The notes: a model not told the origin generated them from the letters alone. DNA of 13,394 bases from DASSKW01 sp035701115 (GCA_035701115.1 DASSOA010000149.1:1-13394), one strand, 5' to 3'. Positions 1 to 7,589 are shown, counted from the first letter of the stretch. Made by a program: numbers and translations.

Positions 1-2
1 AA

Positions 3-1235
3 ACGCCGCCGGCAGTGGCAGCCGATGCCGAACTGTATGCCGGCACGGTGGGATTGCCGTATTACTCGGCGGTACCGACCGCGGCCGATCCGACGGCGCC
101 CCTGACCGGCTGGTGGCACACCAGCAGCGGCGGCGACACGACGGTGCTCGATCCGATGCCGAAGGCAACCGTTGCCGCGAATGTGATCCCGATTCTGGTC
201 AGCATTCCGAATGCCACCAGTGGCTGCACCATGCCGGGCACCGGCTGGAAGACGGTGATTTTCCAGCACGGCATCACCCGCAACCGCGAAGATATGCTGG
301 CAATCGCGGGCTCGTTTGCCAGCCAGTGCTTCGCGGTGGTCGCAATTGATCTGCCGTTGCACGGCGTGACCGATACCAGCGATCCGCTGTACATGAAAGA
401 CTACGAACGGACTTTCAATCTGCCGCCTGCTGACGGCTCCGCTGGTATTGCGCCGTCCGGCAGCTATTTCATCAACCTCACGAGCCTGCTCACGTCGCGC
501 GACAACCTGCGCGAAGGCGTGGCCGATCTGATTGATCTCAGAGCCACGCTGCCAACACTGGCGGCGGTCAACTCTGCAACCAACCCGACGGTGCTAAACA
601 CCTTTGACGGGTCGCAGGTGTATTTCGTCGGCCACTCGCTGGGCGCGATTGTCGGTACCACGTTCCTCGGTGTGGATGGCACCAACGTTGTCGCTGCAAC
701 GCTCGCCAATCCGGGCGGCAACATCACCCAGTTGTTGCTCAATTCACCCAGCTTTGCGCCGCAGATCAATGCCGGGCTTGAAGCCAACGGAATCGTCGCC
801 GGAACGCAGTTCTATGACGACTTCTTCCGTGATGCGCAGACGGCGGTCGAGGCGGGCGATCCGGCCAACTACGCGGTTGCCGCAAACGCCAGTACGCCGA
901 TTCACATGCTGGAAGTGATCGGTGGCTACGATCCCTACAACGTGGCCGATACCGTGGTGCCCAACTCAAGCACCGATCTGCTCGCCTCGCTGATGGGCCT
1001 GACCCACATCAACACGCTGGGCTTCAATCCGGTCAGCGCCGGCGCCGGCGTGCTGGTGCAGTTCACCGCGGGCGATCACGGCTCGATTCTCGATCCGAGC
1101 GTGCCGAGCGGCGTGCCTTCGTCCGAAGCCGCCGTTTACGGCGGGGTAACGACCGAAATGCAGAGCGAGGCGGTCAGCCTTGCGGCCAGCAGCGGCACCG
1201 CGGTCGCCATATCGAGTAACACCTATATCAAGTAA
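3..1235 (+). CDS. Pla-1/cef-type extracellular lipase/esterase, C-terminal part (5' end outside window)
   Basis: Alpha/beta-hydrolase expected to cleave ester lipids outside the cytoplasm. The frame is open to the left edge, so the GTG at 15 is probably an internal valine and the gene begins upstream. Counting from that GTG, the oxyanion-side motif FQHGITRNREDML lies near residues 83-95. The nucleophile elbow GHSLGA places Ser208, a possible acid is Asp306 or Asp312 (GGYDPYNVAD), and the catalytic His355 sits in GDHGS. The FQHGITRN block together with GHSLGAIVGT is typical of the Pla-1/cef lipase family, whose members are usually much longer than the roughly 410 residues visible here; the missing half would hold the signal or lipoprotein sequence. 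It ends 25 bp before a strong terminator, so it is a separate transcription unit from ftsY. Hydrolase: high confidence. Exact lipid substrate: unknown. Confidence 0.82.
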   Translation, partial: TPPAVAADAELYAGTVGLPYYSAVPTAADPTAPLTGWWHTSSGGDTTVLDPMPKATVAANVIPILVSIPNATSGCTMPGTGWKTVIFQHGITRNREDMLAIAGSFASQCFAVVAIDLPLHGVTDTSDPLYMKDYERTFNLPPADGSAGIAPSGSYFINLTSLLTSRDNLREGVADLIDLRATLPTLAAVNSATNPTVLNTFDGSQVYFVGHSLGAIVGTTFLGVDGTNVVAATLANPGGNITQLLLNSPSFAPQINAGLEANGIVAGTQFYDDFFRDAQTAVEAGDPANYAVAANASTPIHMLEVIGGYDPYNVADTVVPNSSTDLLASLMGLTHINTLGFNPVSAGAGVLVQFTAGDHGSILDPSVPSGVPSSEAAVYGGVTTEMQSEAVSLAASSGTAVAISSNTYIK

Positions 1236-1260
1236 TTATCCTAACCAGCAGTTGAAAATG

Positions 1261-1293
1261 AACGGGGCGGCACAGACCGCCCCGTTTTTTATT
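1261..1293 (+). terminator. Rho-independent terminator after the lipase gene
   Basis: A perfect 10-bp stem, AACGGGGCGG (1261-1270) with CCGCCCCGTT (1277-1286), has a 6-nt loop and runs into T residues through 1290. It separates the lipase gene from ftsY. A short A-run (1256-1259) precedes the stem, so weak activity in the other direction is possible, but no minus-strand gene lies here. Confidence 0.92.
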
Positions 1294-1306
1294 CGTGCGC
1301 CTGCGA

Positions 1307-1315
1307 TGCTAGGAT
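1307..1315 (+). promoter_or_regulatory. Possible extended -10 promoter for ftsYEX
   Basis: TGCTAGGAT fits the extended -10 form (TG-N-TANNAT). It sits 27 nt upstream of the ftsY ATG, just after the lipase terminator, where a promoter is expected. No good -35 is seen: the hexamer at 17-bp spacing is TTTTAT. The same nine bases occur upstream of rpoH at 4031-4039. Pattern match only. Confidence 0.42.
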
Positions 1316-1342
1316 AGCGGCTGTGTTCCAGCAGCCACACGC

Positions 1343-2275
1343 ATGAATCACCCGGCCGAGACGCCTCCTTCGTCGCTATTCAGTCGTCTGCGCAATGGTC
1401 TGCGGCGCGCCGCCTTGCATTTCACGCCCGGCGCGCGTGTTGACGAACACGCGCTGGAAGAAGTCGAGACCCAGTTGCTGATGGCTGACGTCGGTGTCGA
1501 AGCCTGCCGCGACCTGCTTGCGCGCTTGCGGACCCGCATCAAGGCAGGCCGTATCCGCGACACAGCGGCATTGCGTGAGGCGCTGCGGGACGACATCCGC
1601 GAATTGCTGGAACCGGTCGCAAAACCGCTGCTCCTGACCGGCGATACCAAACCCTTCGTGATTCTCATGGTGGGCGTAAACGGTGCCGGCAAGACCACCA
1701 CGATCGGCAAGCTGGCGCAAAAGCTGAGCGCCGGCAATCACAAGGTCGTGCTGGCAGCCGGTGACACCTTTCGCGCAGCTGCAATCGAGCAGCTGCAAAC
1801 CTGGGGCGCGCGTCACGGCGTACCGGTAATCGCGCAAGGCAGCGGCGCGGATCCCGCCGCCGTTGCACACGACGCGCAGATCGCCGCGCGCAGTCGCGGT
1901 TGCGACGTGCTGATCGTGGACACGGCCGGGCGTCTGCACACCCAGAGCGGATTGATGGAAGAACTGCGCAAGATCCGCCGTGTGCTGGCAAGACTCGACG
2001 AAAACGCGCCGCAGGAATGTCTGCTGGTCATTGACGCCGGCACCGGCCAGAATGCCCTGAAGCAGATTGAACAATTCAACGCGGCGATCAACGTCACCGG
2101 TCTCGTCATCACCAAACTCGACGGCACCGCCAAAGGCGGCATCGTGATCGCGGCGGCGCGGCGCTTCGGCATTCCGATCCGGTTCCTCGGCGTCGGCGAG
2201 CAGGCCGACGATCTGCAGTCATTCGACCCCAACGCGTTTGCCAGCGCGCTGGTTGGCATGGACGTTGCGTCATGA
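1343..2275 (+). CDS. ftsY: Signal recognition particle receptor FtsY
   Basis: SRP receptor GTPase. It docks ribosome-SRP complexes at the inner membrane and hands nascent membrane proteins to SecYEG. In the 310-residue product the N domain (about 12-100) is followed by the G domain: P-loop GVNGAGKTT (111-119), DTFRAAAIEQL (141-151), DTAGR (193-197), TKLDG (257-261) and the C-terminal GVGEQADDLQSF (283-294). These are diagnostic of FtsY rather than Ffh, since no M domain follows. The long acidic N-terminal A domain of E. coli FtsY (497 aa) is absent, so membrane contact must rely on the short basic amphipathic start (SLFSRLRNGLRRAA). The ATG at 1343 has no clear Shine-Dalgarno. The stop codon overlaps the ftsE ATG (ATGA), implying translational coupling. 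Confidence 0.97.
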   Translation: MNHPAETPPSSLFSRLRNGLRRAALHFTPGARVDEHALEEVETQLLMADVGVEACRDLLARLRTRIKAGRIRDTAALREALRDDIRELLEPVAKPLLLTGDTKPFVILMVGVNGAGKTTTIGKLAQKLSAGNHKVVLAAGDTFRAAAIEQLQTWGARHGVPVIAQGSGADPAAVAHDAQIAARSRGCDVLIVDTAGRLHTQSGLMEELRKIRRVLARLDENAPQECLLVIDAGTGQNALKQIEQFNAAINVTGLVITKLDGTAKGGIVIAAARRFGIPIRFLGVGEQADDLQSFDPNAFASALVGMDVAS

Positions 2276-2994
2276 ACGCGGTGACGCAGGCCGGCGCAAA
2301 CATGGTGCAGTTCTCCGACGTCAGCAAGCGCTACGAAGGCGGCAACGAGGCGCTCACCAACGTCAGCTTCAGTATCGAACGCGGGGAGATGGCGTTTCTG
2401 ACCGGACCATCCGGTGCCGGCAAGAGCACGCTGCTGAAACTGATCGCGCTGATCGAACGGCCGAGCCGCGGCCAGGTGATCGTCAACGGCCAGAATCTCG
2501 CCGGCGTGCGTCGCGGACGCCTGCCTTACTACCGCCGTCAGGTGGGCGTGATTTTTCAGGATCACAAGCTGCTCCACGATCGCACCGTCGCGGACAACGT
2601 AGCGTTGCCATTGATCATCGCCGGCATCCCGCAATCTGAAATCGGCAAACGCGTGGGCGCGGCACTGGATCTGGTCGGGCTGCTGCACAAGGAGCGGGCG
2701 TTGCCGGTTACGCTGTCCACGGGCGAACAGCAGCGGGTCGGCATCGCACGCGCCGTCGTCAACCGTCCGCCGGTGCTGATCGCCGACGAACCCACCGGCA
2801 ACCTCGATCCGGAATTGTCTGTCGAAGTCATGCAGCTGTTCCGGCGCCTGAACCAGGTGGGGGTGACCGTGCTGGTCGCGAGCCACGACCACGCGCTGAT
2901 CCGCCGCTTTGGCCAGCGCGTCATCAGCCTGCGGAACGGGCGGCTGGTGGCGCCGGAACTGTACGAGGAGCGGAACGATGGCGCGAGCGTCTGA
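2272..2994 (+). CDS. ftsE: Cell division ATP-binding protein FtsE
   Basis: Cytoplasmic ATPase of the FtsEX complex, which links the divisome to periplasmic control of peptidoglycan hydrolases. The 240-residue product has Walker A GPSGAGKST (45-53), Q-loop FQDHKLL (95-101), ABC signature LSTGEQQR (148-155), Walker B VLIADEP followed by TGNLD (168-179) and the H-loop SHDH (His205). VGIARAVVN and DEPTGNLD fit FtsE closely. The signature has Thr where LSGGE is canonical. The start at 2272 overlaps the ftsY stop by 4 bp. An in-frame ATG at 2302 would give MVQFSDVSKRY, the usual FtsE N-terminus, and is a real alternative; neither has a strong Shine-Dalgarno. The 3' end overlaps ftsX by 17 bp. Confidence 0.97.
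   Translation: MNAVTQAGANMVQFSDVSKRYEGGNEALTNVSFSIERGEMAFLTGPSGAGKSTLLKLIALIERPSRGQVIVNGQNLAGVRRGRLPYYRRQVGVIFQDHKLLHDRTVADNVALPLIIAGIPQSEIGKRVGAALDLVGLLHKERALPVTLSTGEQQRVGIARAVVNRPPVLIADEPTGNLDPELSVEVMQLFRRLNQVGVTVLVASHDHALIRRFGQRVISLRNGRLVAPELYEERNDGASV
2965..2970 (+). promoter_or_regulatory. Shine-Dalgarno deciding the ftsX start
   Basis: GAGGAG lies 7 nt before the ATG at 2978, inside the end of ftsE. It makes 2978 the likely ftsX start; the frame is open further upstream but without comparable support. Confidence 0.8.
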
Positions 2995-3955
2995 CGCAAA
3001 CCGCGGCGCGCAGAGCGGGCGGCCGTCGCTCCGGCAGCGGCTGGCCGCCTGGCGCCTGCATCACCGGCAGATGCTGGTGGCCGGCTTTACGCGCCTCTAC
3101 CGCCGCCCCGTCGCCACCGGCATGACAGTGGCCGTGATCGGGATTGCGATCGCGCTGCCCGCCAGTCTTCTGGTGCTCGTCCAGAACGTGCAGCAGTTGA
3201 GCGGCAGCTGGCAGGGTGCGGCCCGCATCTCGCTGTTCCTGAAACAGGGCCTGAGCGACCAGACTGTGCAACAGGCCGCGGCAGCTGCGCGCAATACCGC
3301 CGGTGTGGCGGCCTTGCAGGTCATCAATGCCGATCAAGCCCTGAAGGAATTCAAGCAGCGCTCCGGGTTTGGCGACGCCCTGGCGCTGCTGGGTGACAAT
3401 CCCCTGCCCGCCGTGCTGGTGGTTCAGCCGGACAGCGCCCACAGCGCGCCGGAAGCGGCCGCCGCACTGGGGCAGACGCTGGCGCAGTTGCCGCAGGTTG
3501 ATCAGGTGCGGCTCGACGTGCAGTGGCTGCGCCGTTTGCAGGGCATCCTCGGCATTTTGCGCCGGGTGGTCATGATCGTCGGCTGCCTGCTGGGCCTGGC
3601 CGTTATCCTGATCGTGGGCAATACCATCCGGCTGGATATCGAAGGGCGCCGCACCGAGATCGAGGTCAGCAAGCTGATCGGCGCAACGGATCGCTTTATC
3701 CGCCGGCCGTTCCTGTATTACGGCGCGGGCTACGGCCTGACCGGGGGCGTTATCGCCTGGCTGCTGGTCAGCCTGTCGCTGGCCCTGCTCGGCGGACCGG
3801 TGACGCGCCTTGCCGGGCTTTACGGAAGCGATTTCAGCCTCACCGGGGCCGGCCTGGGCGGCACGGCCATGATGCTGGCGGGCGGCGCATTGCTGGGCTG
3901 GCTCGGCGCCTGGCTGGCCGTCGCAAGGCACCTCCGCGACATCGAGCCTTCCTGA
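2978..3955 (+). CDS. ftsX: Cell division ABC transporter permease FtsX
   Basis: Membrane partner of FtsE. It does not transport a solute; it passes ATP-driven conformational change to periplasmic amidase activators at the septum. The 325-residue product has the FtsX layout: a basic cytoplasmic N-terminus (1-45), TM1 about 46-70, a periplasmic domain about 71-190, TM2 about 196-215, the conserved cytoplasmic stretch NTIRLDIEGRRTEIEVSKLI (215-234), TM3 about 247-271 and TM4 about 291-316. The start was chosen from the GAGGAG at 2965-2970. The 17-bp overlap with ftsE points to coupled, roughly equal translation. It is the last gene of the ftsYEX unit, with rpoH 110 bp downstream. Confidence 0.96.
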   Translation: MARASDANRGAQSGRPSLRQRLAAWRLHHRQMLVAGFTRLYRRPVATGMTVAVIGIAIALPASLLVLVQNVQQLSGSWQGAARISLFLKQGLSDQTVQQAAAAARNTAGVAALQVINADQALKEFKQRSGFGDALALLGDNPLPAVLVVQPDSAHSAPEAAAALGQTLAQLPQVDQVRLDVQWLRRLQGILGILRRVVMIVGCLLGLAVILIVGNTIRLDIEGRRTEIEVSKLIGATDRFIRRPFLYYGAGYGLTGGVIAWLLVSLSLALLGGPVTRLAGLYGSDFSLTGAGLGGTAMMLAGGALLGWLGAWLAVARHLRDIEPS

Positions 3956-3957
3956 AC

Positions 3958-3978
3958 ACCCCTTCTTGAACAAGGGGT
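3958..3978 (+). other. Hairpin just after ftsX
   Basis: ACCCCTT (3958-3964) and AAGGGGT (3972-3978) form a 7-bp stem with a 7-nt loop, 2 nt after the ftsX stop. No T-run follows, so it is not a standard intrinsic terminator. It could protect the ftsYEX 3' end or weakly attenuate read-through into rpoH. Confidence 0.5.
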
Positions 3979-3993
3979 TATCGGTCCCCTGAC

Positions 3994-4021
3994 GGAACTC
4001 GGCGCGGGATTAGCACTCTAA
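3994..4021 (+). promoter_or_regulatory. Possible sigma-E (RpoE)-type promoter of rpoH
   Basis: GGAACTC (3994-4000), a 16-nt spacer, then TCTAA (4017-4021). This resembles the RpoE consensus (GGAACTT, about 16 nt, TCTGA/TCAAA) and recalls the sigma-E-dependent rpoH P3 promoter of E. coli. Transcription would start near 4027-4029, giving a leader of about 38 nt. The -10 lies across the left arm and spacer of the CIRCE element, so a bound repressor would block it. Pattern match, no start-site data. Confidence 0.55.
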
Positions 4022-4036
4022 CGCCCGGAGTGCTAG
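4010..4036 (+). promoter_or_regulatory. CIRCE operator (HrcA binding site) upstream of rpoH
   Basis: Left arm TTAGCACTC (4010-4018), 9-nt spacer TAACGCCCG (4019-4027), right arm GAGTGCTAG (4028-4036). The CIRCE consensus is TTAGCACTC-N9-GAGTGCTAA; only the last base differs, and the spacer length is exact. HrcA binds CIRCE and represses chaperone genes, typically groESL and dnaK, until heat titrates the GroEL that keeps HrcA active. Here the site covers the promoter region of rpoH and ends 29 bp before its ATG. Transcribed, the element could also form a 5' UTR stem. Site identity is well supported by sequence; HrcA control is inferred, and hrcA itself is not in the window. Confidence 0.87.
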
Positions 4037-4039
4037 GAT
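4010..4039 (+). promoter_or_regulatory. Possible extended -10 housekeeping promoter of rpoH
   Basis: TGCTAGGAT (4031-4039) matches an extended -10. TTAGCA (4010-4015) is a partial -35 (4 of 6) at 18-bp spacing to TAGGAT (4034-4039). Both elements overlap CIRCE arms, the left arm covering the -35 and the right arm the TG extension and start of the -10. It may be the vegetative promoter that HrcA represses. Part of the match is forced by the CIRCE arm itself, hence low confidence. Confidence 0.33.
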
Positions 4040-4051
4040 TACCCGGCACAT

Positions 4052-4060
4052 AAAGGAGGT
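4052..4060 (+). promoter_or_regulatory. Strong Shine-Dalgarno of rpoH
   Basis: AAAGGAGGT lies 5 nt before the ATG at 4066 and is the best match to the 16S 3' end in the window. AGGA (4054-4057) can pair with TCCT (4061-4064) around a 3-nt loop, so the site could be partly hidden at low temperature, but a 4-bp stem is weak. Confidence 0.85.
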
Positions 4061-4065
4061 TCCTG

Positions 4066-4941
<876 letters not shown>

Positions 4942-4961
4942 GCGCACAGCGTCCGCATGCG

Positions 4962-4990
4962 AAAAAAAGCCCGGGGTACCCGGGCTTTTT
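4962..4990. terminator. Bidirectional terminator between rpoH and ctaB
   Basis: The stem AGCCCGGG (4968-4975) / CCCGGGCT (4979-4986) has a 3-nt loop. It is flanked by seven A (4962-4968) and five T (4986-4990), so it ends in a U-run on either strand. It lies 20 bp after the rpoH stop and 17 bp after the minus-strand ctaB stop, serving both converging units. Confidence 0.93.
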
Positions 4991-5007
4991 GCTGTAAGCG
5001 ACTGACG

Positions 5008-5943
5008 TTAAAGCAACTGCATCAGATACGGCAGGTAATGATCCACCAGCAGCATCAGAAACAGCAATGACAGGTAGATGATCGAATACCAGAACGTCTG
5101 CATCGGCAACCGCTCGTCGTCCGATACTTTCATGCGTATGGCGTAATACAGGAAGATACCGCCCAGAATCAGCGCACTGAGCAGATAGACAATGCCGCTC
5201 ATCCCGATCAGATACGGGAAGATGCTGATCACCAGCAACAGGATGGTGTAAAGAAGAATATGCAGCTTGGTGAAGGCCACGCCGTGCGTCACCGGCAGCA
5301 TGGGAATACCGACCTTGGCGTAATCCTCGCGCCGGTGAATCGCCAGCGCCCAGAAATGCGGCGGTGTCCACAGAAAGATGATCAGGAACAGCAGCAGCGG
5401 CGCCGCCGTCACGTGACCGGTTATCGCGGTCCAGCCCAGTACCGGCGGCGCGGCGCCGGCAGCCCCGCCGATGACGATGTTCTGAGGCGACGCACGCTTG
5501 AGATACACCGTATAGATGATTGCGTAACCGATGATCGAGCAGAAGGTCAGCACCGCGGTCAATGTATTGACGAGCGCGGTCAGGATGATCATCGACAGCA
5601 TCGCGAGGCTCAGTGCATACACCAGCACCTGCCGTTCGGTGACGTGACCGGTCGGCAAGGGACGGTGCCGGGTGCGGAACATGGTGGCGTCCGCGCGCCG
5701 GTCGAGCAGATGATTGATCGCGGCGGCCGCTGACGCCGCCAGCGCGATGCCGATGGTTCCGAAAATGAACTTGTCGAGCGGCACCATGCCGGGCACCGAG
5801 AGAAACATGCCGACGACTGCCGTGAAAACGATCAGCATCACCACGCGCGGTTTGCCGAGTTCGTAAAAATCCCGCCAGGTCGCGGACTGCGATTTTGCGG
5901 TTGGGGCCTTGGCAGGCTGCCGGCCGCTATGCGTCTCATTCAT
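5008..5943 (-). CDS. ctaB: Protoheme IX farnesyltransferase (heme O synthase)
   Basis: Integral membrane UbiA-type prenyltransferase that adds a farnesyl group to heme B, giving heme O, the precursor of heme A for the oxidase encoded in the same cluster. The 311-residue product has about nine hydrophobic spans. The Mg-prenyl-diphosphate motif is NHLLDRRAD (Asn77, Asp81, Asp85), followed by MFRTRHRPLPTG. The later loop carries DYAKVGIPMLPVTHG, characteristic of CyoE/CtaB. The ATG at 5943 starts MNETHSG and has GGGAG upstream; the frame stays open further upstream inside ctaA but without family similarity. It overlaps the ctaA stop by 8 bp, so the two steps of heme A synthesis are probably translationally coupled. 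It is the last gene of the unit. The name cyoE is also used. Confidence 0.96.
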   Translation of the reverse strand: MNETHSGRQPAKAPTAKSQSATWRDFYELGKPRVVMLIVFTAVVGMFLSVPGMVPLDKFIFGTIGIALAASAAAAINHLLDRRADATMFRTRHRPLPTGHVTERQVLVYALSLAMLSMIILTALVNTLTAVLTFCSIIGYAIIYTVYLKRASPQNIVIGGAAGAAPPVLGWTAITGHVTAAPLLLFLIIFLWTPPHFWALAIHRREDYAKVGIPMLPVTHGVAFTKLHILLYTILLLVISIFPYLIGMSGIVYLLSALILGGIFLYYAIRMKVSDDERLPMQTFWYSIIYLSLLFLMLLVDHYLPYLMQLL

Positions 5944-6943
5944 GCATGGTTCTCCCGCTCCACGCCGCCCATACCAGCGCCACCACCGAGGCCAGCAGCA
6001 ATGCGGCGACGCCGTTGTGTGCATCGGCGAGCGGCAACGGCAATCCCGATTCGATCATGCCGATGCCAATGCTGATCTGCAGCAGCAACAGAATGCCGAC
6101 CGCGGCGCCCAGCCGTTTCAGAATACGGTTGCCGCGCAGCATGAACGTCAGACTCGCCGCCGACAGTGTCAGGAAAGTCAAAAGTGCACCCAGCCGATGC
6201 GTGACATGAATTGCCATGCGCGCAGCCTGTGTCAGAATGCCGCCCTGATAATCCGGCCCTACACCATGCCATGAAAAGGCATCGTGAAAATCCATGCCCG
6301 CCGGCCACCATTGCCCCTGGCAGGTGGGGAAATCCGGGCAGGCGACGGCTGCGTAATTGCTGCTGGTCCAGCCACCCAGCGCGATCTGAATCACCAGGAC
6401 TGCGAGGGCCGCCACTGCGAGCCAGCGCATGACATCGCTTGCACCCTCACGTGCACGCAGCCAGCCGCTGGTCTGCAGCACCAGCAACCAGAGCAGTGCG
6501 AAGGTGGTGAAGCCGCCGAGCAGATGGCCCATGACGACCGGCGGAAACAGCAACAGCGTCACCGTCCACATTCCAAGCAATGCCTGAAACACGACCGTAA
6601 GCAGCAACAGGGACGGCACCAGTACCGGTCTGCCGGTGTCACGGTGTCGCCACCAGGCACCGACGGTGAGTATCAGGATCAGCGTGGCAAGCGTTCCGGC
6701 AAAATAGCGGTGAATCATTTCCTTCCACGCGCGGGCCGGCTCAACCGGACGGTTGGCATACAGCGCGTCGGCATGCGCAATCGCCTGATGCGTGTCGGGG
6801 ACGCCGACATGGCCGTAACAGCCGGGCCAGTCGGGGCAACCAAGACCGGCCGCCGACAAACGCACATATGCGCCCAGCACCACCACACCGAGCGCCAGCA
6901 CCGTTGCGAGAATCGCCAGCCGCAGATACCAGGCTTTTGTCAT
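5936..6943 (-). CDS. ctaA: Heme A synthase (COX15/CtaA)
   Basis: Membrane enzyme that oxidises the C8 methyl of heme O to the formyl group of heme A. The 335-residue product has about eight transmembrane helices in two four-helix halves. Conserved histidines, likely heme ligands, are His78 (KEMIHRYFAG), His140 (GHLLGGF), His249 (HVTHRLGALL) and His309 (DAHNGVAALL). Two extracytoplasmic Cys pairs, GCPDWPGC (Cys36/Cys42) and ACPDFPTC (Cys202/Cys208), mark the twin-cysteine form of the family. The ATG at 6943 is supported by GGAGG at 6952-6956 with an 8-nt spacer; the frame extends to a TTG at 6967 but that start is less likely. It lies 1 nt after the stop of the Sco-like gene and overlaps ctaB by 8 bp. 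Confidence 0.96.
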   Translation of the reverse strand: MTKAWYLRLAILATVLALGVVVLGAYVRLSAAGLGCPDWPGCYGHVGVPDTHQAIAHADALYANRPVEPARAWKEMIHRYFAGTLATLILILTVGAWWRHRDTGRPVLVPSLLLLTVVFQALLGMWTVTLLLFPPVVMGHLLGGFTTFALLWLLVLQTSGWLRAREGASDVMRWLAVAALAVLVIQIALGGWTSSNYAAVACPDFPTCQGQWWPAGMDFHDAFSWHGVGPDYQGGILTQAARMAIHVTHRLGALLTFLTLSAASLTFMLRGNRILKRLGAAVGILLLLQISIGIGMIESGLPLPLADAHNGVAALLLASVVALVWAAWSGRTMHE

Positions 6944-6944
6944 C

Positions 6945-7589
6945 TCACATGCCTCCGCCGCCACCAAGCAGACGCTGCAGATCCTTCAGCAGGCCCTGCG
7001 CATTGGAATCGGTCGCATACCGCATCATGTAAAAACCGCGCGGATCGACCAGATAGATATAACGCCCGAATGGCGGCGGCATCGAACCGTTGTCGGAAAA
7101 CCGGTCGGCAAATGCCTGCCCGTCGCGATTGGCAATATTCGCGATCGTCATGTCGGGCTGCAATCGCGTGAGCTTGGCGGCATTCGCGGGTTGACCGTCC
7201 ACCAGGTACAAACGTTGCACCGCCTCGATTTTCTGGCCCATCGCGTAACGCACCTGCCGGGTGTTGTACAAGGCGCCCTCGCAATCGGCATCGCAGTCGC
7301 TGGCGCTGATGTACACCATCGTCCAGCGCCCCTTGAAATAGTCTGGCGACAACGTCCCGCCGGTGACGGGCAACGGCAGTGCGGCGGGAATCGTCAGCTG
7401 CCGCGGCGGCTTGATGAACTCGCCGTGGCTGGTGGTTCCGAAATGCCAGCGATCGATGTTGAGATACAGCACCCATGCCGCGATCAGCGGCGCACTGAAC
7501 AGCAGAAACATTGCCACCAGCAGCCAGCGGCGCGATTTGCGCGGTGCATCGGCCTGAACCGGCGCGTCATTTGCGTTCATGTTTTCCAT
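6945..7589 (-). CDS. Membrane-anchored Sco/thioredoxin-like protein of the oxidase cluster
   Basis: Uncharacterised protein with one N-terminal transmembrane helix (about 22-43, RRWLLVAMFLLFSAPLIAAW) and an extracytoplasmic domain, 214 residues from ATG 7589. The strand order resembles Sco/thioredoxin folds: TMVYISASDCDADC gives Cys99-x3-Cys103 where Sco proteins have their copper-binding CxxxC, and YIYLVDPRGFYMMRY matches the Sco segment YLIDPxG. The histidine that normally completes the Sco copper site just before that strand is not visible (PPPFGR instead). Proteins of this type commonly sit between surf1 and ctaA in gammaproteobacteria. A role in copper delivery or thiol reduction during oxidase assembly is likely but inferred. 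The start is uncertain: GTG 7601, ATG 7589 and ATG 7580 are all in frame and overlap surf1. Confidence 0.82.
   Translation of the reverse strand: MENMNANDAPVQADAPRKSRRWLLVAMFLLFSAPLIAAWVLYLNIDRWHFGTTSHGEFIKPPRQLTIPAALPLPVTGGTLSPDYFKGRWTMVYISASDCDADCEGALYNTRQVRYAMGQKIEAVQRLYLVDGQPANAAKLTRLQPDMTIANIANRDGQAFADRFSDNGSMPPPFGRYIYLVDPRGFYMMRYATDSNAQGLLKDLQRLLGGGGGM

Noticed and set aside
2909..2977. N-terminal extension of the ftsX frame upstream of 2978
   Set aside because: The extra residues lie inside ftsE, look like out-of-frame sequence (Trp/Arg/Cys-rich) and lack the GAGGAG that precedes 2978.
1813..3973. Long minus-strand open frames opposite ftsY, ftsE and ftsX (359 and 349 codons)
   Set aside because: High-GC codon bias leaves the antisense frames open. 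They show no family motifs and lie over well-supported genes.
5944..6024. N-terminal extension of the ctaB frame upstream of 5943
   Set aside because: It lies inside ctaA and reads as Trp/Arg/Cys-rich out-of-frame sequence, while MNETHSG at 5943 has a ribosome site and leads into the family's normal N-terminus.
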